Below are positions 17,801-25,383 of a stretch of DNA of 55,630 nucleotides, in pieces (the stretch's first letter is position 1; every line of letters starts with the position of its first letter). The position numbers and the translations under genes are program-made. Source of the DNA: an uncultured Gammaproteobacteria bacterium (GTDB taxonomy: Bacteria; Pseudomonadota; Gammaproteobacteria; Pseudomonadales; Halieaceae); contig CABYJX010000007.1 in NCBI GenBank assembly GCA_902519405.1, positions 1-55,630 on the forward strand. Direction: 5' to 3'. A model generated the notes under the pieces. It was not told the DNA's origin. It was given only the letters and a program-made list of their open reading frames with translations, and searched no databases.

Positions 17801-20342
17801 TTATAGGGAGTTAAATCCCGCCGATGCTTCCAGTCCGGTTACGATTACCGGTCTAACCAATGGTAAGACCTATTCGATACGACTCAAGGCAATCAATTCT
17901 GTTGGACAAAGCCCGGCATCCAATACCGTATCTGCGGCACCGACATCATCGGTAAGTACACCGGATGCACCGACCGGATTGTTAGCCACACCGGGTGATA
18001 GAGAGGTGACGATCAGTTTTACTGCGGGTAATGGGAACGGAGCCACGATCACCAACTATGCTTACAGTCTTAACGGATCGAGCTACAATAATTTAAGTCC
18101 TGCTGATGCCACTAGTCCGATTACCATCACCGGCCTGATCAATGGCACGACCTATTCAATAAGACTTAAGGCGATTAATTCAGAAGGACAAAGTCCCGCA
18201 TCCAGTGCCGTGTCTGTTACACCGGCACCGGTAGTCTCGGTACCGGATGCTCCCACAGGGTTATCGGCCTCACCAGGTGATGGTGAAGTCACTATCAGTT
18301 TCACTGAAGGAAGTTCCAACGGAGCCGCGATTACCAACTATGCCTACAGTCTTGATGGATCGGGCTACAACAACTTGAGTCCCGCCGATGCCACGAGCCC
18401 GATTACGATTACGGGACTGACCAATGGTACGACCTATTCGATACGACTTAAGGCGATTAATTCTGAAGGACAAAGCCCGGCATCCAGTACTGTATCAGTC
18501 ACTCCAGAGGCTCTGGTTAAGGTGCCCGATGCACCTACGAGATTGAAGGCCTCGTTCGGTGATGGTGAGGTGACCATCAGTTTCACTGCGGGGAATGATA
18601 ATGGAGCCACGATTACCAATTATTCCTATAGCACGGGTGACACTTACTATACTCCTCTTAATCCAGAAGATTCGACTAGCCCGATTACGATTACCGGATT
18701 GACCAATGACGTCACATACACGATCACACTTAAGGCGATTAATTCTGTGGGAGAGAGTATTCCATCGAATCCCGTCTACGTTACACCAAATCAAGTAGGA
18801 TTTGTTCCAGCAGGCGAATGCTCGAAAACACAAGCCGATGAAGAAACGCGTTCAGGCACCTATGTGTTTAGACTTGAAAACCAGGATGAAGTGAATCAGT
18901 TTCGAGCACGCTTTTCAGAAACCACTCCATGGTGCGATTCTTTACCGGGGATTCTTTCGATTTCTAAGTTTGAAAAATGTGATCCTAATACTCAGTTGAC
19001 TGTTGATTCTGGTGTTGCTTGTCAAGTGGGGGGGTTGTTAGCTATGCCGGCACCTGTAAGTGACCTGACGCCTCTCAGCTGGCTTAGGGGGATAGATAGT
19101 TTAGAGGTGGTGGAAACCGACCTGGAAACTTTACAAGGACTGCAGTCTATTACAGGATCTATTGAAGTGATCTCAATTCAGAATAATTCTAATCTTACGA
19201 CGTTGTCGTCCCTGTCGGGTCTCTCTACTTTTGATCGCTTGAGTGACGACGAATTTTTGTTAGATCCAGCATTTGAAACGCTTACCATCACACCTATGCT
19301 GTTTTTACAAGGGAATCCGCTGTTAACTTCTATTAACGGCATTCCTCACAATGTTAATTCTAACGTCAGAATGTTTATTTATATTGCTGATAATCGACCG
19401 AGTCTTTCACAATGTGACACGTCGCTTCTTGATGACTCAAATGTATACGATCCGATAATGAGTATTCTTGCACTTCTCGTTAATCAGGAGAGGGAAGATG
19501 GAACATTTTATTATCCAGGTCCTGGAATTTTGAATAATGGATTTGGTTGTGTTGATCTCGGAGAAGTATCGGAGTATGCGGGGGCTCAGAGATATCAGTT
19601 ATCAGCAAGTGTCACGGAAGGCGGCTATCTGAAGTTTCAAGGACAGAAATCCAATGCACGAGTGACGGTTTTGGAAGAAAAAGAGATCACTTTTCCAGTG
19701 CCGGAAAACTATATTTTTAATGAAGAATCAAATCCAGATCGTTACTTTAAGAATAGATATACTAAGTCAAATTGCAGTAGCTCCATAGAAAGTAGTTATA
19801 AATTCAAAATGCTGAGAGACTGTTCTTTCCACGCAATGTTTGTTCCAGACTTTGATTTATTTAGTGATAAAAAAACTATTGTAATTCCGGGAGCCAGCTG
19901 CAAAGCAACGGATGGTGATGAAGTAGCGTCCTTGCAATTTCGAGAGACAGGGATAACGAATGCTTCAGATCAAAACTCAGTGTCTATTGTTTGTCCTTTA
20001 GGGATGTTAAATTTTGATTCGGTTAGATCTGGTGAGCCGGAAAAGTTCCAGTTCTCATTACTATTTTCTGAGAGTAGTTCATCGTCTTCCTCAAATAATA
20101 ATCTTCCCGTGGAATGTCAGTTGTATCGAACCGACCTTTTTGGAGGCGAGTACCGAGAAGCTGAACAAATGAAGTTGAACATTAAATCTTATGAATCTGG
20201 ATTTGCAAGTGTACACAGTGATTTTTACAACATAGATACCCAGCGAGGGCGTATGACCGAATCAGATGTTTTTTCTGTTAAGTGCGAGCTGCCACCAGGA
20301 GGGACAATTTCAGGTATCGAGATACATACGATGAGTCAGTAA
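14850..20342 (+). CDS. Giant secreted protein: BNR/sialidase-like propeller, nine fibronectin III repeats, leucine-rich segment, four-Cys module
   Basis: 1830 residues from ATG 14850 with a signal peptide (FVILVSFALSIESVMA). Residues about 27-470 hold at least seven Asp-box-like motifs (SSDGGNTWS, SSTDGGNSWG, SSDSGASWS, SSNSGSSWA, SSDFGANWN, SVDNGNTWD), the mark of sialidase-type propellers. Residues about 480-1316 are nine fibronectin type III repeats (PDAPTGLSAS ... TYSIRLKAINS), very alike at DNA level. Next comes a receptor-L/leucine-rich segment (LTPLSWLRGIDSLEVVETDLETL by position, about 1410-1530). The end is the four-Cys module (ASCKATDG, IVCPLG, VECQLY, VKCELPPG). Sialidase catalytic residues were not identified, so an adhesin role is as likely as an enzyme. 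Confidence 0.85.
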   Translation: MIFRNLASNFVILVSFALSIESVMAEIVWGSTVDIAGTSAADDASIVSSSDGQKVVALWRQTCSGCFSHVQTRASSDAGATWGATATLSPTNDGGSHADNPQIAMSSDGNRVTVVYEHASYGGIKTHSSSDGGNTWSAVTLLSEIGNNERAEFPRVAMSSDGSKITIVWQIYSDSYEKKIQARSSTDGGNSWGSTYDLSVGGADPEGDAAEHPDITTSANGTSTTVVWQNYDFGTPNPPYAIKSRTSSDSGASWSAAVDVSISDHNLAYPAIAGSDDGARLNIVWRCDDGPGGDSSTRLICSSRSSNSGSSWAAGTQLSSTGSQPPAVVASSDGSKVSVSWGHGDGYINNSPKDTIQVRSSSDFGANWNSPVQVSPSDNSFASEYNPSSGIMAASSAGNPIIVWLTVEGSNYVVKGRRSVDNGNTWDPIFDLGSGDGGTGDPVIAISADGSKVSALWFKYDNAAGSYTLQYRNGVVPALPDPPSGLSASPSDAQVTISFTAGNSNGAAITNYAYSTDGTNYTILNPADATSPITITGLTNGATYSIRLKAINSVGQSPASSAVSVTLPNVPDAPTGLSASAGNGSATISFTPGNSNGASITNYAYSTDGTNYTALNPADPTSPINISGLNNGTTYSIRLKAINSLGYGPASAAVSVTPSLPVSAPDAPTGLSASSGDGQVTISFTAGNNNGAAITNYAYSTDGTNYTTLNPADATSPITITGLTNGTTYSIRLKAINSAGQSPASSAVSVAPTASVSAPDAPTGLSATPGDREVTISFTAGNGNGATITNYAYSLDGSSFSNLNPADAMSPITITGLTNGTTYSIRLKAINSAGQSPASSAISVTLPNVPDAPTGLSASAGNNRVTISFTEGNSNGAAITNYAYSLNGSSYTNLSPADATSPITITGLTNGTTYSIRLKAINFAGQSPASSAISATPRSAPDAPTGLSASSGDGEVTISFNAGNSNGASITNYAYNTTGSELNAYRELNPADASSPVTITGLTNGKTYSIRLKAINSVGQSPASNTVSAAPTSSVSTPDAPTGLLATPGDREVTISFTAGNGNGATITNYAYSLNGSSYNNLSPADATSPITITGLINGTTYSIRLKAINSEGQSPASSAVSVTPAPVVSVPDAPTGLSASPGDGEVTISFTEGSSNGAAITNYAYSLDGSGYNNLSPADATSPITITGLTNGTTYSIRLKAINSEGQSPASSTVSVTPEALVKVPDAPTRLKASFGDGEVTISFTAGNDNGATITNYSYSTGDTYYTPLNPEDSTSPITITGLTNDVTYTITLKAINSVGESIPSNPVYVTPNQVGFVPAGECSKTQADEETRSGTYVFRLENQDEVNQFRARFSETTPWCDSLPGILSISKFEKCDPNTQLTVDSGVACQVGGLLAMPAPVSDLTPLSWLRGIDSLEVVETDLETLQGLQSITGSIEVISIQNNSNLTTLSSLSGLSTFDRLSDDEFLLDPAFETLTITPMLFLQGNPLLTSINGIPHNVNSNVRMFIYIADNRPSLSQCDTSLLDDSNVYDPIMSILALLVNQEREDGTFYYPGPGILNNGFGCVDLGEVSEYAGAQRYQLSASVTEGGYLKFQGQKSNARVTVLEEKEITFPVPENYIFNEESNPDRYFKNRYTKSNCSSSIESSYKFKMLRDCSFHAMFVPDFDLFSDKKTIVIPGASCKATDGDEVASLQFRETGITNASDQNSVSIVCPLGMLNFDSVRSGEPEKFQFSLLFSESSSSSSSNNNLPVECQLYRTDLFGGEYREAEQMKLNIKSYESGFASVHSDFYNIDTQRGRMTESDVFSVKCELPPGGTISGIEIHTMSQ
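16287..18797 (+). repeat. Nine tandem fibronectin type III repeats
   Basis: Repeat starts at 16287, 16560, 16842, 17124, 17397, 17670, 17961, 18243 and 18525, so units of 273, 282 or 291 bp. Long runs of identical DNA between units (ctattcgatacgactcaagg recurs in most) point to recent duplication or gene conversion. Repeats 4 and 7 are the most alike; repeat 9 is the most diverged. Antisense frames inside are shadows. Confidence 0.95.
19873..20342 (+). repeat. Four-Cys C-terminal module, copy 4
   Basis: Opens with IVIPGASCKATDG like copy 1 (IIPGTSCTASD), keeps FRETGITNA and the four cysteines, and ends CELPPGGTISGIEIHTMSQ. It is more diverged than copies 1 and 3 and carries a poly-Ser insert. 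Confidence 0.8.
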
Positions 20343-20367
20343 TTGGATTTACACCACTAAAGCACCA

Positions 20368-20457
20368 TCCCGGACAGCGATTACTTCCATAGAGACTAGG
20401 GCGGTTTACTAATTGAGAATACGCCATCGAAAAAGCGGTAATATTCACTCCCCCAAA
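20368..20457 (+). repeat. Orphan 3' end of the four-Cys module (fragment E)
   Basis: Reads SRTAITSIETRAVY then TAA (20410-20412), the copy-1/copy-3 type ending. It lies 25 bases after the stop of a gene that already carries its own, different module end. The following bases match fragment A. Confidence 0.75.
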
Positions 20458-20505
20458 ATTCCCCCAAGCCGAAAAAACTTATTATAAATCAATAGTTTAA
20501 TTGGG

Positions 20506-20581
20506 TGGCGTCCCCTAGGGGGTTCGAACCCCTGTTCCCGCCGTGAAAGGGCGGTGTCCTAGGCCACTAGACGAAGGGGAC
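20506..20581 (-). tRNA. tRNA-Glu (UUC)
   Basis: 76 nt on the minus strand. The acceptor stem starts GTCCCC and pairs with GGGGAC before the encoded GCCA end, the anticodon loop is CCTTTCAC (TTC) and the T loop is GGTTCGAACC. Almost the same as E. coli tRNA-Glu. Single copy here, without a neighbouring rRNA. Confidence 0.96.
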
Positions 20582-20753
20582 ATAGTGGATTCAAAGAAAC
20601 GGAGGCATTGTAGGTTTGCCGAGTTAATGGGTCAACCCTTTAATAATCTAGTTTAGTTATTACAGAGCCAGTGAAGATCGTGTTTTATAAAAGTAATAAT
20701 CGACCTGCGTAATCTGTTGCGAGTACAATACCCGTTTCGGTAAGAATATTAGA

Positions 20754-21671
20754 ATGACTTCAGCATTATCCCTAAAAGGCTTGTGCAAGACATACAGTGA
20801 TGGATATACCGCACTTACTGATGTTAATTTAAGCGTGGAACAGGGTGATTTTTTTGCTCTCTTAGGTCCAAATGGAGCAGGAAAGTCAACAACAATCGGC
20901 ATCGTTTGTTCTTTAGTTAAAAAGTCTTCCGGTACCGTAAAGATTTTTGACTTTGATATTGATAGAGATTTCGCCTTAGCAAAAAAAAATATCGGGGTAG
21001 TTCCTCAAGAATTTAATTTTAATCAATTCGAAATGGCTTATGACATCGTTATAAATCAGGCAGGCTACTATGGTTTGGCACCTGTTCTTGCTAAAAGCAG
21101 AGCAGAAAATTATTTGCGAGAACTTGGGCTTTGGGATAAGCGTCATGTGCAGTCCAGATTTTTATCTGGAGGCATGAAGCGGCGCTTAATGATAGCGAGA
21201 GCCTTGGTTCATGAGCCTAAATTGTTGATTCTGGATGAACCCACTGCTGGTGTTGATATTGAGATGAGACGGACCATGTGGGAATTTTTGAAACGTATTA
21301 ATGACAATGGAACAACAATCATACTTACTACTCACTATTTGGAGGAGGCTGAGGCGCTTTGCAGAAATATTGCTATTATTAATCATGGAAAGATAGTTGA
21401 GAATACGACCATTAGAAATCTTATAACTCAATTACATCGTGAGGTTTTTATCTTAGATTCAGTTAAAGATCTTCCCTCAAATATTAGTTTACCAGGATTT
21501 TCGTCTCGAATATTGGATTCTAATACTCTAGAGATAGAAATAGAAAAAGGTCAGGCAATTAATGAAGCCTTCTCATTATTAAATAGTGCTGGAATTGAAA
21601 TTAGTAGCATGCGGAATAGGGCTAATCGTCTTGAAGAAATGTTTGTTAATCTTACGGAAAAGCCAAATTGA
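20754..21671 (+). CDS. yadG: ABC transporter ATP-binding protein, YadG type
   Basis: 305-residue ATPase: Walker A LGPNGAGKSTT, Q-loop VVPQEFNFNQF, signature LSGGMKRRLMIAR, Walker B LLILDEPTAGVD, H-loop TTHYLEEAE. Size, the NQFE segment after the Q-loop and the neighbour match E. coli YadG, partner of the YadH permease; the exported substrate is not known. The stop overlaps the TTG start of the permease gene (TTGA). Forms an operon with yadH and queF. Confidence 0.9.
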   Translation: MTSALSLKGLCKTYSDGYTALTDVNLSVEQGDFFALLGPNGAGKSTTIGIVCSLVKKSSGTVKIFDFDIDRDFALAKKNIGVVPQEFNFNQFEMAYDIVINQAGYYGLAPVLAKSRAENYLRELGLWDKRHVQSRFLSGGMKRRLMIARALVHEPKLLILDEPTAGVDIEMRRTMWEFLKRINDNGTTIILTTHYLEEAEALCRNIAIINHGKIVENTTIRNLITQLHREVFILDSVKDLPSNISLPGFSSRILDSNTLEIEIEKGQAINEAFSLLNSAGIEISSMRNRANRLEEMFVNLTEKPN

Positions 21672-22441
21672 CTTGGCTTGAACAGTATTACGCATTTCTT
21701 ACAATTGTGCGTAAGGAGATTCGCAGATATTTGCGAATCTGGCCACAGACTCTTCTGCCTTCTGCAATAACAATGTCATTATATTTTGTTATTTTTGGCT
21801 CGCTCATTGGTTCTAGAATTGGAAATATGGGAGGTTTTACCTATATGGAATTTGTTGTGCCAGGATTAATCATGATGGCGATAGTCACAAATTCTTACTC
21901 AAACGTAGTGTCCTCGTTTTATGGCTCAAAATTTAATGATAGTATTGAAGAACTACTCGTATCTCCAACGCCAAATTATATTATTTTGTTGGGTTACGTC
22001 ATTGGCGGGGTAAGTAGAGGATTGTTCGTAGCGATCTTAGTCACGCTTGTCTCTCTTTTTTTTACTAGGCTTGAAATTAGTAACCTTTTCTTAGTAATTG
22101 TAGTAGTGCTACTCACGTCAACTCTATTCTCTCTAGGAGGTTTTATAAACGCAGTTTTTGCCAATAGTTTTGATGATATAGCGATTGTTCCTACATTTAT
22201 TTTGACACCACTTATTTATTTAGGCGGTGTTTTCTACTCCATGGACTTACTTCCTGAATTTTGGGCCGGCGTTTCTCAGCTTAACCCTTTGATATATGTG
22301 ATTAATGCCTTTCGTTTTGGAGTATTAGGAGTCTCTGACGTTAGTATATTGTTTGCAATATCAATGATATTGGGATTCACGATTCTTGCGTTTTTCTATA
22401 GTATGCATTTGTTAAATTCCGGTACGCGATTAAGACAGTAA
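21668..22441 (+). CDS. yadH: ABC-2 type transporter permease, YadH type
   Basis: 257-residue inner-membrane permease with six hydrophobic helices. KEIRRYLRIWPQTLLPSAITM at the N-terminus (first residues of the ABC-2 domain), YMEFVVPGLIMM, SFYGSKFNDSIEELLVSP and LNPLIYVINAFRFG are typical of YadH. Begins at TTG 21668 inside the last codons of yadG, so it is translationally coupled. Its stop overlaps the queF ATG by one base. Confidence 0.9.
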   Translation: MTWLEQYYAFLTIVRKEIRRYLRIWPQTLLPSAITMSLYFVIFGSLIGSRIGNMGGFTYMEFVVPGLIMMAIVTNSYSNVVSSFYGSKFNDSIEELLVSPTPNYIILLGYVIGGVSRGLFVAILVTLVSLFFTRLEISNLFLVIVVVLLTSTLFSLGGFINAVFANSFDDIAIVPTFILTPLIYLGGVFYSMDLLPEFWAGVSQLNPLIYVINAFRFGVLGVSDVSILFAISMILGFTILAFFYSMHLLNSGTRLRQ

Positions 22442-23274
22442 TGGGCGATACATCTTTTACAAACGAATCCAAAATGGTTTTGGGTAGGAGAGTTGATCCA
22501 AATGAGGAGTATTCCCCCAAATTACTCCATCCCATCCCCCGAGGAGCATCTCGAAAGGATATTATATCTTCGCCAATCTTACCGTTTTTAGGTGAGGATC
22601 TTTGGCATGCGTATGAGTTGTCCTGGCTCGATAAAACTGGAAAGCCTGCGGTGTTTGCAGGTCACTTTACTATTCCCTGTGATTCTCCCTTCCTTATTGA
22701 GTCCAAGTCTATAAAACTTTATCTGAACTCTATTAATGCAATGACGTTCGATAACTCAGATAGCGCGCGTAATACTATAGCCGCTGATCTATCAAATTCT
22801 TGCGAAGCGCAGGTTGAAGTTACTCTTTACCAGCTAGATGATCCTATCTTGGCCGGCAGCATACTGGACGGAGATTCGATTGATCATTGCTTTTTAAAAC
22901 GTCAGGAGTGGAGCTCTTTAAATGAGTTATTATTTCCTGACGAAAAGGAGATTGTAAATGAATGTTTGTACTCTCATTTTTTAAGATCTGTTTGTCCAGT
23001 TACTCACCAACCTGATTGGGGGTCTCTTTGGATTAGATACAAAGGACATCGAATTGATCGATCTGGACTTTTAACTTATATTTGCTCTCTTAGGAACCTG
23101 AAGGGTTTCCACGAGCACTGTATCGAGAAAATATTTATAGATCTTTATTCAGTATGTGAGCCTGATGAGCTTTCTATCCGAGCGCTATATAACCGTCGTG
23201 GAGGTTTAAATATTTCTCCATGGAGAAGTACTCACCATGCTCGTGGTCCCATTTCTAGAATCAATAGGCAATAG
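22441..23274 (+). CDS. queF: NADPH-dependent 7-cyano-7-deazaguanine reductase QueF
   Basis: 277 residues, the long proteobacterial form with two tandem T-fold halves. Reduces preQ0 to preQ1 in queuosine synthesis. The QueF motif ESKSIKLYLNS is present, and the active-site region SVCPVTHQPDWGSLWIRY gives the thioimide-forming Cys185 and the Asp192. The C-terminal RYNRRGG-type end (ALYNRRGGLNISPWRS) is also typical. Starts at the overlap with yadH (TAATG). The link to the transporter is only by operon position. Confidence 0.96.
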   Translation: MGDTSFTNESKMVLGRRVDPNEEYSPKLLHPIPRGASRKDIISSPILPFLGEDLWHAYELSWLDKTGKPAVFAGHFTIPCDSPFLIESKSIKLYLNSINAMTFDNSDSARNTIAADLSNSCEAQVEVTLYQLDDPILAGSILDGDSIDHCFLKRQEWSSLNELLFPDEKEIVNECLYSHFLRSVCPVTHQPDWGSLWIRYKGHRIDRSGLLTYICSLRNLKGFHEHCIEKIFIDLYSVCEPDELSIRALYNRRGGLNISPWRSTHHARGPISRINRQ

Positions 23275-23327
23275 TGGTAACTCTGGATCTTCAGAGAAGT
23301 AGCATGTGTTAGCATTGCGTCTAAACT

Positions 23328-23415
23328 GGTGAGGTGGCCGAGTGGTCGAAGGCGCACGCCTGGAAAGTGTGTATACGGAAACGTATCGAGGGTTCGAATC
23401 CCTCCCTCACCGCCA
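23328..23415 (+). tRNA. tRNA-Ser (GGA)
   Basis: 88-nt class II tRNA: acceptor GGTGAGG pairing with CCTCACC, D arm, anticodon loop CTGGAAA (GGA), long variable arm (TGTATACGGAAACGTATC), T loop GGTTCGAATCC and encoded GCCA. Nearly the same as E. coli serX-type tRNA-Ser. The right side begins an accessory stretch of small genes and repeats. Confidence 0.96.
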
Positions 23416-23920
23416 GTTAAATAATAAATAGTCAATAAAATCAATAACTTATAATAATATAAACCCTCAAAATTTAACTCTTGTACACATTAATGTACAC
23501 TAAAGAGAACCACTGTAGCCAATACAAACTTAGTTTTACCTAACAAATGCCTCCCCCCGGGGGCAGGTCAGTCACTGTTTAATTTTTAATGTACCTACCT
23601 AAGTTTACTAAAGCTAAAATCAGGGTAGGCAGGTGACCATGCCAACCCCTAGGTATATATATCTGCTCAGACATTTTGAGAACTTTTGGTTTGTTAACTA
23701 GTGTTGTTGCATTGGTTTGCTAGGTTCTGTTTGAACCAATATCTTTAGAACTCTCTCACATCAAAGTGCTTAGAAACTTTATAAGTAATACTATCATTTG
23801 TAGCTTCCATAATTTTTTTTCGAGCCAAAACATTTTCTAGCGAATTACCAAGGCTGTTGAAATGATCGCTAGCGTTACATGTGGCGTATTTTGTAAACTC
23901 ACATTAATCTAAGAGTGGCA
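23416..23920. other. Gene-free spacer after tRNA-Ser with repeat A
   Basis: About 500 bases without a credible gene. It contains direct repeat A (23590-23712), a short palindromic site (ACATTAATGT between two GTACAC) near 23484-23500, and a C/G-rich imperfect hairpin (GCCTCCCCCC / GGGGGCAGG) near 23548-23566. No integrase and no second copy of the tRNA 3' end were found. Confidence 0.6.
23590..23712 (+). repeat. Direct repeat A, structured intergenic element
   Basis: Aligns over its whole length with 24906-25032. Shared blocks include ctaaag, agggtaggcagg, gccaNNccct, attttgag and tttggtttgttaa. The left part can fold: ACCTACCT pairs with AGGGTAGG. The function is unknown. Confidence 0.7.
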
Positions 23921-24064
23921 ATGCAGCATTATCCAACTATTGACGAGACAATGAATATACCTCAGATATCTGATTCTCTCGCAGACTTAACGATATTAAT
24001 TTCAATGGAGCATACTGACTGGCATGCCTTTATTTACTGCATTACTCTCGCGAGGGAATTATAA
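23921..24064 (+). CDS. Possible 47-residue leader peptide ahead of the VOC gene
   Basis: ATG 23921 to TAA 24062-24064, with the VOC gene's ATG directly following the stop. Contains NIPQISDSLADLTILISM and ends in ITLAREL. A weak AAGAG precedes the start. GAGGGA inside its end serves the next gene. No family recognised; it may be a coupled leader or a chance frame. Confidence 0.3.
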   Translation: MQHYPTIDETMNIPQISDSLADLTILISMEHTDWHAFIYCITLAREL

Positions 24065-24442
24065 ATGCCACCCTTTTCTATTAAAGAAAGTATAGTGATG
24101 TTCTACTACGAAGATCTCTCTATTGCGGTGCCTTTTTACGAGGACACCTTGGGCTTAAAAAAAATATATAACCTAGACTGGTCAAAAATATATCAGATCT
24201 CTGATACTTCTTGTGTTGGCTTAATTCGCGAAAATGAAAGTAGCTTCCATAAAGCACAGCCTGATAATGCGGTAATGTTGAGTATCGTCACAGACGAAAT
24301 AGACGCTTGGTACAAGCGTTTAAAGAGGGATAAACGTACCGCTTTCATCAAGCATATCTACAACAATGAAGACGCACCGATCCGTGCCTTTCTTGTGAGA
24401 GATCCTGGCGGATACACCATAGAATTTTTTCAATGGCTGTAA
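24065..24442 (+). CDS. VOC (glyoxalase/bleomycin resistance) family protein
   Basis: 125 residues, one VOC unit of two beta-alpha-beta-beta-beta halves: MFYYEDLSIAVPFYEDTLGLK at the start and AFLVRDPGGYTIEFFQWL at the end, where the family's metal Glu (IEFF) sits. The first-half metal ligand (usually His) is not obvious, so activity cannot be assigned. GAGGGA lies nine bases before the ATG. Cytosolic; neighbours give no pathway. Confidence 0.85.
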   Translation: MPPFSIKESIVMFYYEDLSIAVPFYEDTLGLKKIYNLDWSKIYQISDTSCVGLIRENESSFHKAQPDNAVMLSIVTDEIDAWYKRLKRDKRTAFIKHIYNNEDAPIRAFLVRDPGGYTIEFFQWL

Positions 24443-24484
24443 GTTAATAGATCACAAAACGGCATAGCTAATCAGCTCACACAC

Positions 24485-24520
24485 CAACCTAATCAAGCAG
24501 TAGGATATTTAAGTGGAATT
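24485..24520 (+). promoter_or_regulatory. GCAGTAGGA upstream motif, copy 1
   Basis: aacctaatcaagcagtagga followed by tatttaagtgga. Lies about 110 bases before the small membrane protein at 24608. One of four copies (others at 25031, 26450 and 28346). Confidence 0.55.
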
Positions 24521-24607
24521 GATCAGAATATGAGATAAGTTCTTCTGTTATGATCTATTTGAGGGGACACTCTAATTTATAGAGTTGAAACTTTCGTGAA
24601 GTACACT

Positions 24608-24832
24608 ATGAATAAATTTGGAATCTATACAGTAGTATGTTTTACGAATATGATAATTTGTGCACGTGCTGGTATAAATTTAGGAGATGGATTTCTGCAG
24701 GGGTTTCTGATCTTGATGGCAATGATAAATCTATTTATGCTATTCAGCCTTGTTGATACTGGTAAGACGATTTCCGAGTTCGAGCATGAGCGTGATAGGC
24801 GTCGAGAAACAAATAAAAATAAAGATGGCTAG
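24608..24832 (+). CDS. Small membrane protein of unknown function
   Basis: 74 residues from ATG 24608 (a GTG at 24596 is possible). One or two hydrophobic helices (IYTVVCFTNMIICA, FLQGFLILMAMINLFMLFSLV), then a charged tail rich in Glu, Arg and Lys (SEFEHERDRRRETNKN). No strong Shine-Dalgarno is seen. Preceded by upstream motif copy 1, as are three other genes nearby, which supports it being expressed. Not recognised. Confidence 0.5.
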   Translation: MNKFGIYTVVCFTNMIICARAGINLGDGFLQGFLILMAMINLFMLFSLVDTGKTISEFEHERDRRRETNKNKDG

Positions 24833-24905
24833 AGGAAAAATTGAGGACACAGTTACAAGTGCCGCAGGTAATTTTTGTAGGAACCGCAAGTAGGAAAATA
24901 AAAGA

Positions 24906-25032
24906 ACTGCCTAAATTAGATTTCCTAAAGTCCAAATTAGGGTAGGCAGGATGCCATAGCCCTACCTAGTTACATAGACACCTACTCAAGTATTTTGAGT
25001 ACATTTGGTTTGTTAAGTAGTGGTTATACTAA
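24906..25032 (+). repeat. Direct repeat B, structured intergenic element
   Basis: Second copy of repeat A. Can form a strong hairpin: CTGCCTAAATT at the left pairs with AATTAGGGTAGGCAG, and TACTCAA with TTGAGTA further right. Followed within 20 bases by upstream motif copy 2. Confidence 0.7.
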
Positions 25033-25066
25033 CTTGTGCAAGCAGTAGGAAATTTAGGTGAAACTT
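25031..25066 (+). promoter_or_regulatory. GCAGTAGGA upstream motif, copy 2
   Basis: aacttgtgcaagcagtagga followed by aatttaggtgaaac. The core lies 55 bases before the ATG at 25107. Confidence 0.6.
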
Positions 25067-25106
25067 TGTAGGCTTTGGGGTCCGAGAAGAATTAGAGGTA
25101 TGAAGA

Positions 25107-25340
25107 ATGAAAAAGAAACTGGCCCAGATTTTATATTCAGTTACGTCAATCCTCATATTTCTTTCTGTGCTATCGTATGTCCTCTGGCTAATCTATGCTT
25201 GGATTTCGCCTTACCAACAATGTATGAAAAGCTTTATTCCAGAGCCGGGTTTCCTAACAGATCAGGAATATTGTTCCCAAAAATATCCCTGGGAAGCTGC
25301 AAGATTAAAAAAGTTCAACCAGCTTCTAAGGAGTAAATAA
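25107..25340 (+). CDS. Small single-helix membrane protein of unknown function
   Basis: 77 residues: basic start MKKKLAQ, one long hydrophobic helix (ILYSVTSILIFLSVLSYVLW), then a soluble tail with two cysteines (QQCMKSF, QEYCSQKYPWEAARLKKFN), likely periplasmic. AGAGGT is seven bases upstream. An overlapping frame from 25058 is open too but is rich in rare residues and is taken as a shadow. Carries upstream motif copy 2. Confidence 0.6.
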   Translation: MKKKLAQILYSVTSILIFLSVLSYVLWLIYAWISPYQQCMKSFIPEPGFLTDQEYCSQKYPWEAARLKKFNQLLRSK

Positions 25341-25383
25341 ACAGTTATGGTAACCCTATGCGGTAACCACTGGTTTAAATCAA

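Noticed and set aside
16869-18833. Seven antisense frames of 60-110 codons inside the fibronectin repeats
   Set aside because: They recur once per repeat unit, as expected for shadows of a tandem repeat, and have no Shine-Dalgarno.
25058-25336. 92-codon plus frame overlapping the small membrane protein at 25107
   Set aside because: The overlapping frame at 25107 has a signal-anchor pattern and better Shine-Dalgarno spacing; the 92-codon frame looks like a shadow.
23328-25383. Possible integrated element at tRNA-Ser
   Set aside because: No integrase and no repeat of the tRNA 3' end was found downstream; the repeats present are unrelated to the tRNA.
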